Origin: Cytospora piceicola
Taxonomy: Eukaryota; Ascomycota; Sordariomycetes; Diaporthales; Cytosporaceae
NCBI GenBank assembly: GCA_023375675.1
Contig: JALQBC010000013.1
Coordinates: 682,001 to 746,000 of the forward strand
Direction: 5' to 3'
Length of the DNA: 64,000 bases
Of the stretch, positions 1 through 8,210 are shown in pieces (position 1 is the stretch's first letter; every line of letters starts with the position of its first letter). The position numbers were made by a program, and so were the translations under genes. The notes beneath the pieces are model-generated. The model was not told the origin of the DNA, did not search any database, and saw only the letters and a list, made by a program, of their open reading frames with translations.

Positions 1-38
1 GTTAGTTTGTGTTTTTTTGGTGGGTTGGTAGGATTAGA

Positions 39-56
39 GGGAGGGAGGGAGGGGGG
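39..56 (+). other. G-quadruplex-type G-run array at a splice donor
   Basis: Four G runs (39-41, 43-45, 47-49, 51-56) are separated by single A residues. They lie just inside intron 1 of the PEP-mutase-like gene, on its template strand. The pre-mRNA therefore carries C-tracts a few bases after its GTGAGC donor. Confidence 0.6.
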
Positions 57-61
57 CTCAC

Positions 62-193
62 CATGTACAGGTTCTTGAAACCCTCGTCCAGACACACGCG
101 GGCGGACAGACCGTCCTGGACACCGGGGCAGACGAGGATGCTGTCCTGCTCCGCGAGCTGGGCTCGGAGCGTAGCTGCTGCCTTGTTGACCAT
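62..193 (-). CDS. PEP mutase/isocitrate lyase-like enzyme, first exon only (cut by window edge)
   Basis: This is the first exon of a gene that runs off the left edge. It encodes 44 residues starting MVNKAAATLRAQL, with the segment DSILVCPGVQDGLSARV. That is the N-terminal signature of the carboxyvinyl-carboxyphosphonate phosphorylmutase / PEP mutase / oxaloacetate hydrolase branch of the isocitrate lyase superfamily, small TIM-barrel enzymes that make or break C-C or P-C bonds next to a carboxylate. The exon ends in phase 0 at a GTGAGC donor (first intron base at 61), and the next in-frame residues (SPPPSLPL) are intron. Catalytic residues lie outside the window, so the exact reaction cannot be called. 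Confidence 0.75.
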
Positions 194-832
194 TTTGGGG
201 TATTTGGGTATAAGTTGGGTAGATTAGAAGAGTATTAGGTACGATGTACGAGGTATGAGGTATGAGGTATAGGGGTATCACAGGAAGAAGTGTCAATATA
301 GTGGTCGTCTGTATTCAGCTACATAGTCTACAATATATATATATATATATACTTACTTACGTAGCTATGCACTCAGGCGAAAGAGCTTCCGGTCTTCGGA
401 CCCAAACGAGGTTCGATTCAGTTTTCAATGTTGATTACCAAAAATCGTCGAACGAGGGCTCCGCTTCATGAATTCCGAGACTACCGAGACAGCTCCATGG
501 GACAGTGAACCCTTAACGCACTGACAGGTACAAGGGGAGAAAAGGCTTTTGTGATGCCGTCACCAGGCGGAAATAATTTTGCGGTAAGGAGGCGCTGTAG
601 CTGCCGACTCGGCACCGCTAGCGGCATTAATGACTGACGCTGGGGTGGCAGGGTGGGTCCCCCACGTGGGACTTCAGTGGAGGGTTTCAGGGGGGCTTCA
701 GGGGGGGCTTCAGGGTTCGATGACAATGTTCCGATGCACGCCGGCAACTCCCACCATCAGGGGTTTGTCGGCTTGTCGGTCTGTCAGATTTTCAGGGGTT
801 CCAAGGTTGTTTTTGGTGGCAGTGCCAATTAC

Positions 833-920
833 CAGTCAATCAGTCTACCAGTCTACCAATCTACCAGTCCATTAGTCTATCAGTCTACCAGTCCATTAGT
901 CTACCAGTCTACCAGTCTAT
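833..920 (+). repeat. 8-bp tandem minisatellite, 11 units
   Basis: Eleven contiguous units of the consensus CAGTCTAC with no change of register. Variants include CAATCTAC, CAGTCCAT, TAGTCTAT and TAGTCTAC. The two-unit combination CAGTCCAT-TAGTCTAY occurs twice, so part of the array probably grew by duplication of higher-order blocks. Confidence 0.85.
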
Positions 921-1125
921 AGTTGAGCTGTTCCGGAACGGCTCGGGTGCAACTTACTCACCAGGCCATGTACTGATGGCTAATCAGGGTTGTCGCCTCA
1001 AATTCTGAAGTATATACAGATGTTATATATAGAGAAGATCCGTTTAAATAGGACAACTCCCTAACATAGGTTGATGTATCTGAACAGTTGAAAACAACCT
1101 TACGCCAGATGCTTCGACGCCACGC

Positions 1126-1464
1126 TTACGTATTAATCCAATTCTCCTTATCCAATAGCTCCCTCCAAAGGTCTCCGCGAGGCTGGAGAAACATGGTGTC
1201 CCACGATGGTTCTATCCTCCAACTTGAACACGAGGGGTCCTGGATACGCCAGTTCGAGAGAGTCCCGGTAAACAGTCGGAGCGCCTCATTGAATACAGCG
1301 CGCAGGTAAGTCCATGTACTGAGCCGCGGCCCTGTTCGACCGCTCTCCCGGAGGCAAAAGCGTCTCGCACCTCGGACGCCACGCTTGTAGACAACGGGAT
1401 ACCGTGAAAGGTAGAAGAAGACAGCTGACATAGTCGTTTCTGTGGTGCCCCCCCCCCTTGGCAA
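1126..1464 (-). pseudogene. Possible cytochrome P450 relic (K-helix-like segment)
   Basis: A minus-strand 112-codon frame contains TYLRAVFNEALRLF. This resembles the P450 K-helix, whose hallmark is ExxR (here EALR) preceded by a YL-A-V segment. After this point the frame no longer reads like a P450. A shifted frame reads YPGPLVFKLEDRTIVGHH to a stop, which suggests frameshift decay. No heme-binding Cys motif is visible. This could be chance similarity. Confidence 0.22.
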
Positions 1465-2287
1465 AATGTGTCAGTATATCATCCCACTCGAGTGCTTAGC
1501 AGAAGGGGCCCAGAGATTTGCGTACCTGCCCCAACGATCAAGTTTTGCCTTGAGGAGACAGTTGTTCAGATATTTAGGCGTAGAAATCATGATTGGCATC
1601 CTTGGGGAGCGCCATCCGAGTTCTGATCGTAGTAAGTACGGAGTGACTCTTAGAGATTCTCCTTGTCATTCTTGTAATTTCGAGGTGATATGAAGCCGAC
1701 AAGGGAGCTGACGATATGGAGGTCTGACCATGATATGTACGCACTGATCTCTGGCCGGCTCATTGAACATATTGGGTCGTTCAGTACCCATCCGTGCAGC
1801 AAACATTGAACATAGAGCTTGAGTGGATAGGTCACCTACCATGGAACGCCGTCACCGTCCTGAAGGCAAGATGATTTAGGGCTAACCGGGCTCAAACACC
1901 TCTGTGCTGCTGCAAGTCATAATTACTTCGCAGAAGGTCCTGGAAAGTCCCGAGTAACTTGAAGACTCCTCTCCGAAAAACGTAAATTCGCAACCTCTTA
2001 GAAACCTCTTATACTACCTATAGGGGATGTGATATAAGTAACGTAATTATAACCGCATCAAACCAAACACTGTTTCTACTAATACTATTTTCTGTATCAA
2101 AACAGCTATCATAATAGACATATACCGAAAGCTATGTTTAAGGTTAGCTAATTTTCCAGGTCCGCCTGCTCGATCCCTGTTTAAGTTTCACTTCCGTTTA
2201 CAACATTTCTCATATCTCACTAACGATATAGTAGTATCTTCCAAACCTCACAACAACCCACCAGATATTACTTAATATCTGTTATTC

Positions 2288-2361
2288 GGTCCGGTGGTGT
2301 AGTTGGTTATCACGTCAGTCTAACACACTGAAGGTCTGCGGTTCGAACCCGTGCCAGATCA
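2288..2361 (+). tRNA. tRNA-Val (AAC)
   Basis: A 74-nt cloverleaf. The anticodon stem TCAGT/ACTGA is perfect and encloses CTAACAC, giving anticodon AAC. The A-box (TGGTGTAGTTGG) and B-box (GGTTCGAAC) are intact. The acceptor GGTCCGG pairs with CCAGATC except for a C-A mismatch at 5-68, and the T-stem TGCGG/CCGTG has two G-U type pairs, so the gene is slightly eroded. A TTTT Pol III terminator follows near 2372. There is no intron. Confidence 0.82.
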
Positions 2362-3211
2362 GAATTTCTCTTTTGCTTCTTAATATTGCTTGATATAAGT
2401 CTCAAAAGAATCAATTTTTGCTAGTTTAGACTATAAGGTGTATCTACGACACTGACTAGGTACCCTAGGGTAATTAAGATGTTAGGTGTATTACCTTCTT
2501 AACCAGAGCTGAATAAGGTTCGCAGAATTAAGTTACTATAATATACTCTAGCTCTAGCAAACCTATTAAAGAAGAGATTTATAAGCTTCCGAAAGTGCAG
2601 AATTCTAGGCAAAGAACCGGTATAGTTCCGCCGCCTGCCTTAAACCTAGCCCGCACCCCGGATTCTAGCCTTGACTACAGATATACGTAGAAACCAGTAG
2701 ATTAAAAAACACCCGGTGTAACTCTGTGTGTTGTTGAACACATAGTAAAGGGGATCCTAAAGTCTGGTCTAGCATTATACACGTCTCTATAAGAGCTGAC
2801 TAAACCTCTGCATACACTCACTGTTAACTATGTAAGTGCTTATGTCCGTCGCCTCTATGTACTGTTTATAGCAATATAAAAGAATTGCTAAATCTTATTA
2901 GTCCCTAAGGCTGTCACTTAAAACTTTGAAGTTAGAAGAATAACAGAGAAAATAGCAGGCATAGGGAGAGAGCACGCAGAAGTTATATTTCATTAAGGGA
3001 AGAAAATCTACCTAGTTCTTTATCTGAATTTACTTATTCTTCCTAGGTACTATCAGGGGCTATATAATATTTTGTAGCTCCTAACAGAGTTACATAAGTA
3101 TAGCAACAACTGAAAGCATTTGCACCAGATTGAACTGAACAGGGTATTCTCAAATTTACCTCTATCAAAAAGACAGGAGTAAAGCAAAAAATGAAGGAGT
3201 AAAGCAAAAAA
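2362..3211. other. AT-rich, gene-free island between two tRNA-Val genes
   Basis: About 0.85 kb rich in A/T and in TA steps with no credible open frame. It could be an old repeat mutated by RIP, but no recognisable element, terminal repeat or target duplication is left to name it. A 20-bp tandem duplication closes its right end. Confidence 0.55.
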
Positions 3212-3214
3212 TGA
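3175..3214 (-). repeat. 20-bp perfect tandem duplication carrying T6 Pol III terminators
   Basis: AGGAGTAAAGCAAAAAATGA occurs twice head to tail (3175-3194 and 3195-3214). On the minus strand each copy contributes TTTTTT. The first T6 falls directly after the 3' end of tRNA-Val(CAC), and the second follows 20 bp later. Confidence 0.9.
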
Positions 3215-3301
3215 ATCCGGCCAGGATCGAACTGGCGACCTTATCGGGAAATTGTTCACATCTCTGTGAACGATACGTGATAACCACTACACCACGGATC
3301 C
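3212..3301 (-). tRNA. tRNA-Val (CAC) with a 17-nt intron
   Basis: The acceptor GGATCCG pairs with CGGATTC (one G-U), the discriminator is A, and the T-arm GCCAG-TTCGATC-CTGGC is perfect. The anticodon stem TATCG/CGATA encloses 24 nt. Removing 17 nt after position 37 leaves the loop TTCACAC, so the anticodon is CAC, and the mature length is 73 nt. The intron contains GTGAAC, which pairs exactly with GTTCAC across the anticodon, the usual arrangement of eukaryotic pre-tRNA introns. A T6 terminator follows immediately. Confidence 0.9.
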
Positions 3302-3355
3302 TTGAAATTGCGTTAGAATTCAAACCTATACCCTAAAGCATTATCCGTGCGATGA

Positions 3356-3643
3356 TTATGGGAGCCTTGCTTTCAACAATGTCGTGTCCTGCCATTCTCC
3401 CATGACATTGTGTCCAGCGTTCATGAACTCGGTGCCCAAGAACTGAAGACCCACGGTGGCAAGCTGCATGGTGACCAGGTCGGTCTTGTTAATCGAGAGG
3501 CTGCCGACAGCCTGGACGAATTGACCGCCCTCATTACGCCGAATGTGCTCACTCCGTCGTCTGGATGGAGTGGTAGGCGTGGCCGGAGGGCCACGAGCAA
3601 AGGATATAACCAGTTGACAGCAGTTTCCATTCGACGTCTAAAC
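3356..3643 (-). pseudogene. Unidentified coding-like remnant in AT-rich surroundings
   Basis: This GC-richer patch holds an open minus-strand frame ending at TAA (3356-3358) that reads like real protein. It includes GGQFVQAVGSLSINKTDL, then LATVGLQFLGTEFMNAGHN and VMGEWQD. A stop closes it upstream near 3643 and no start or splice-linked exon is evident, so it may be the last exon of a gene whose 5' part has decayed. I do not recognise the family. Confidence 0.3.
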
Positions 3644-4018
3644 TTTATAAACAGCTAAAGATAGCATTAGCAACGTTGAAGAGAACTGAGGTGGTATAAC
3701 TCCCCCTTTCTACTCAGATAGAGTGTACACAGAAGGTAGTAGCTTAGTGTAAAGTAACATTTATAGTGTAAGAGATCTATAGTATCAAACTTTGAACCTA
3801 AGCTGAGATAACTCCTTAATACATCTAGCCTTATCACCTCTACCTCTTAGTTACCCTGTCACCCAGTCACTTAATCACCTAGTTACCTATACACCTACTT
3901 ATCTATGCACCTACGGGTGAATCTTTCCTAGGCGTAGCTCTGCTTAGAATCTCGAATTCCGGCAAGAACAGCAACACAAACCATTGACCTTTCCCTAGAA
4001 AGAACGTCCAGGACTAGA
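3644..4018. other. Intergenic, AT-rich, with short imperfect repeats
   Basis: No gene seen. Between about 3840 and 3915 there are imperfect copies of a CACCTAGTTACCTA-like unit with 9-16 bp spacing. Confidence 0.5.
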
Positions 4019-5554
4019 TTAAAGAGACACTTTCTCTTTCTTGCAGGTAGTCTCAAGTGTGGTCGTCATCAATCCCGCACGAATGTCCTTCCACTCTTTT
4101 CCAATATCATGGTCATAGATCCAATCTAGGGGTCCTCCTGGTGTGGGTGACCAAGCAGCATAGTCAACCTTTTGGCCCTTTGCTGGCTTGGCGTCAAGGA
4201 CGTCGTAGAGCCTGTGGTAATATGGCGACCGAATTTGATCGAAGAGGTCAAGAGTGTCATGGAGAGCATGCTGCCTCTCATTCCTCTGCCGGTCGAGTTG
4301 GAACTCGAGGATCTGCGCAAGCAGCCATCCGTCCTCCATAGCAAAACCCGCTCCTGTACCGAAGGCGCCTGAGGCAGGAGCTGTCAGGACCTTTCTGAGC
4401 AAAGTCATATGATAGTTTCTTACCTAGTAGAGGATGGGATGCGTCCCCAATGAGCATAGTGTTCCCGTGGGCAACAACGCTTTGCAGTCGAGGCCCGGAG
4501 AACGCTGAGAACTCCTTCCAAGTCCCCTCTGGTACTTTGTCAATCGCCTCGCGAATCTCGGGTGTAAAGGCCTATTTGCCTCGTCAGTCAGGCCCATCCA
4601 GCCTGTCTCAGGAAAGAGAGCTCTTACGGTGAAGTGACTTGCCACTCTTTCGTTGGTAGCCGGAATGCCCCAACTATACTTCTTGCCCTTGGCATCGGTC
4701 GCGGTCTCGAAGGACCGCAGAGTCAATTCCCAAAGCCCCTTTCCTGCATCTATCTCCTCCTGGGTGGATACCACCGAGCATTTAAACATCCTCTGTGGTC
4801 CGTGGTGGAATGCGGTGTACCTGGTTATGGATAAGTGATCGACTAATCCCAGGGGTATTAAGCAGCGCCAGATGGTAGTGCCGTTGTAGGTGGTCTCGTG
4901 GTCAGGAAACGTAGATTTCCGGACAGCCTTGCCAAACAGTCAGAATTATTAATCACACAGAATGTAAACAAGATCGAAACCTAATATACTGACAGATCGA
5001 ATGCCGTCTGCGCCAATGATGAGATCCGCATACGCAGTCGTGCCATCCGCAAAAACCAAATCGACACCGCCTCCAGGATGTTGGGCCACCGCAACCAATT
5101 TCTTTTTCAGATGAATGACATTCGATGGCACACGACTCTTCAGGGCATCTTGCAATACAGTTCGTCTCACTCTCGTGTCGTGATATCGCCACTCGCCCAC
5201 GTGCGGGGGGTACTCATATAGTTTCTCCCCGGTGACCCCATCCCTAATATGAGTTTCAGTTCTCAATTCTCGAACTCCGGCAGGTTCCTTGTGATCCTAC
5301 CTGTGCTGGTGGTCAACCTTTATATGTCCTGTAACCTTGTCCGCTACGCCCAGCAGTTCCAGAACTCTCCAGGAGTTGTATCCGACCCTCAGCCCTGCTC
5401 CGACCTCTCGCAATTCGGTGGCTTGTTCGTAGATGACCACGTCGAAGCCAGGCTTGTCTAGAAGAGCAATGGCTGCAGCCAGACCAGCCGGCCCTCCACC
5501 CGAGATGGCGACCCGTATAAGGGGTGTTGAAGGCGCTTCTGTTGAGACTGCCAT
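4019..5554 (-). CDS. FAD-dependent monooxygenase (salicylate hydroxylase-like), 439 aa, five exons
   Basis: Exons: 5301-5554, 4994-5261, 4628-4927, 4424-4571, 4019-4368; the lengths sum to 1,320 nt. The product is a class A flavoprotein hydroxylase that would use NAD(P)H and O2 to hydroxylate or epoxidise a small substrate. Visible hallmarks are the FAD-binding GGGPAG at residues 19-24, the DG motif (IGADGIRS, about 167-174), and GDASHP followed by GAFGTGAGFAMEDGW (about 314-335), which contacts FAD ribityl and pyrophosphate. Introns 2-4 have good donors and branch points; intron 1 is only 39 nt. There is no targeting signal and no membrane segment. The substrate cannot be told from sequence, and the neighbours do not form an obvious cluster. 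The start is the first ATG before the Rossmann strand. Confidence 0.88.
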
Positions 5555-6583
5555 ATTGGCTTGTATGATAATGAGCTTGGCGATCAGGGGAAAGCGATGG
5601 CTTGTAACACGGCTTGATGTCTTGGAAGCTGTTGTAGGTCGTCCCTTTACCTAATATTACAAACGAGTACTCTTGATTGCGCGAGATAAATATCCCGGCA
5701 TGGCCACCTAAGCATACCAATCTGTGTGGTGAGGTGCCTCAGCACGTCAACATGAGGTGCAATGGCGAATTATGTCCGATGATGGTGTCGACATCCATTC
5801 TCACACTTGATAAACAAGGGAAACAGTGCCTGCATATATATAAGTACCTAAAAACATTACTATATTGACAAGATCTGTATTATTTTTTATGTAGAATCCG
5901 GCTACTAAAAATAGTAGATTACCATTGCCCAGGTGGTTTATAAACCTGTGTCCCGTAAAAGGAGCAACCGCTCGAAGTGGTTGCCTGCGCAACAGTCCAT
6001 CGATTGATTATAGATATACATCCTGATATTCAAGCTAGGGAAGAAGTTATAGTGCCAGCCGGTCTAGCTATGTTTCTTAGGCTGTATTATCTCGCTCCTT
6101 TCTGTGTGAGAGGAGTACACATAGGCACTGTACGTTGATTATGCTCAAGTGCTTCACACGCGAAGCTATGGTGGTTTGCGGCTAATCACCTACGCCCCAG
6201 GTACTCCAGTAGGTACTGAAGCATATGTTATCCAATAATGGTCAGAACAAGCAACGAAATATGGCGTACCTGCCAAAAAGTGTATGTTGCCTGTATTCCC
6301 AAAGGGTTGTTGGTCTGCAGCGTCCTCAAGTTGGGGCTTTAATTAGTTCATTGTTTACATATGTTACATATGTACCCTTCCCACGCGCCTTCCTCTCTGC
6401 ACATGTACATGTAAACACCTGGGTACTTAGTATGTTATTGATGTATGTGCGGCTTCTGTAACCTCTTTATTTTCCCGCCGTTTCCTCCATTGTTCTTCCA
6501 ACTCCACTCTGCGAGCGACCTATACACACACCAGTGACCATCTCCATTGCCCAAAGCATCATCAAAAATCATATTTTGCCATC
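5555..6583. other. Divergent intergenic region
   Basis: Shared upstream region of the FAD monooxygenase (minus) and the zeta-like gene (plus). It is AT-rich from 5780 to 5920. Short open frames here have no coding character. Confidence 0.5.
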
Positions 6584-7780
6584 ATGACTACCACTACCAA
6601 GGATTTCGCCCTTGTTGCCGTAGTCCCTAAAAGCTACGTTTTACCTGATAACGTCAGTCAGGAAATCTTTAATAACACCATCATTCCAAAAGAGCTCTCC
6701 CATCTCGAAAATGCTGGACATCTCGAGGATGGCATCCAGCCTATCGCCGTCTTCATTGTCGGGTATGCCCAGCCTCCTCCTGATCATACCTTTGAACACC
6801 CCACTGACCAATCTATGTAGGCAGACAGGCGCTGGAAAAGCCCGACTTGCTCCCAATCTATTGAATGCCTTGGAAGTCCGAAACCCTGCCCATTTCATAG
6901 CCGGTGCCTACAAGACTTATTGTAAGTCGTCTTGACCTTGCTCACGAATCGCTTACTGACCACTTGCTCATCAGACCCCGACTACACCTCCCTCCTCAGC
7001 TCGAAACCCTCTCTTGCATCCGCCGCTACAGATACCGATGCGCGGAAGTGGCTCGCTATGGCCTCCAACTGGTGTATCGACCGACATATCGACGTTGTGG
7101 TGGAGTCCGCCTGCCGCAATATCGAGGAAGTCATGAGCCTGGTCTCCACTTTCCATGCCGATAGATATCGAGTCCATGTCGCTGTGATGGCTGTTCCAGA
7201 GTGCCTGAGTCTCTTGGGTAACATGGTTCGGTACTACAAGAGGCTGCACGAGGCACAACCTGGTGATCAAATCCCGAGTTTAACGCCCCGGAGTGTCCAC
7301 TACGAGACATATGGTACTGTTCCCCCCGTCATTTGAGCCCCATTCCGCCAAAGGAGCCGGAATCATCATACTGACATCGTGGAAGACGGGCTCTTGACAG
7401 TAGCTGACTTCGTCGACAAGTCCAACGCTATCGATGATGTGATTGTCATACGACGCAACAGTCTCGTTTCGTACCAGAACTACCGTGGCCCCAATGGTCT
7501 ATGGGTACGACCAGCAGCGGCATTGACTTCTCTTGACCTCGAGCGGGCTCGTCCCCTCCTGGTGGACGAGCACGCCACTTTCTTTGTTGACTCGCAATGG
7601 GTCGAGGAACAGGCGGGCAAGGACGATGTAAAAGGGGCCATGCTCGAGGACATCGAGGCCTCCGTGGCTGCTTTGAACTCCACCGGCGGCAGAATGAGCT
7701 CATCGTTTCCAGCCCTCAAACCTCTAGATGCTGAGCAATGGTTGTTCGATCAGTGGGACATCGTCAAGCCTGAGACTTAG
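6584..7780 (+). CDS. Zeta-toxin-like P-loop protein, 337 aa, four exons, atypical Walker A
   Basis: Exons: 6584-6762, 6821-6921, 6975-7313, 7386-7780; they total 1,014 nt. The introns carry good branch points (CCACTGACC, CTTACTGACC, ATACTGACA). The P-loop is split by intron 1 and reads VGQTGAGKA, the position and context of the Walker A motif in zeta-toxin/UDP-GlcNAc-kinase family proteins, which are widespread in fungi. The residue after the Lys is Ala rather than the usual Ser/Thr that coordinates Mg-ATP. Downstream, DRHIDVVVESACRN matches the family's conserved strand after the P-loop, where the neighbour residue is extracted for modification. No antitoxin-like partner is adjacent. Known bacterial relatives phosphorylate UDP-N-acetylhexosamines; the fungal role is unknown, and activity here is doubtful. 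Confidence 0.72.
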
Positions 7781-8210
7781 TCACCCACTAGGGAGAAGGA
7801 CAAGGAGTGTGCAAGAGAGTACGGCAACGTATGAAACGATGAGATGGGAGCCCTACCGAATACCTGTGGAACGCGCCCAGAACATAGCCAACCAGTGTTA
7901 GATCGAACCTCCTATAACAGAATAGCAGACTGGAAACTTTAATCGAATGAGATATAATAAGACTCTTCGATGGTCACCCAGGTGATCACAGTCCTTGTCA
8001 AGAAGTGTTGGTTCCTGGTAGCCTGCCCCCTTTCTTCTTCTCGTTTCGTAGCCCGGCCGGAGAACAAACCTAGTCACTGGTAGGAATCTTTTCTAATATC
8101 AACCAAGAGACAAAGTAACATAAGTTACGGCAGAGATAACCGGAGGAGTTTCAGGAGGACAAGTTTTCTAGACTTATAATCTTTAGATTAGACTGTCACA
8201 GGCGCTGTGA
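7781..8210. other. Convergent intergenic region
   Basis: 3' flanks of two converging genes. No feature seen. Confidence 0.5.

Larger units (their letters stand above)
194..2287. other. Intergenic region without an intact gene
   Basis: It contains an (AT)n run near 331-352, G-rich CTTCAGGGGGG repeats near 687-720, an 8-bp minisatellite (833-920), and a possible P450 relic (1126-1464). From about 1950 rightwards base composition turns AT-rich. I see no gene with splice-supported coding structure. Confidence 0.6.

Noticed and set aside
2288..3301. LTR or LINE element between the tRNA genes
   Set aside because: No terminal repeats, reverse-transcriptase motifs or target-site duplications could be seen.
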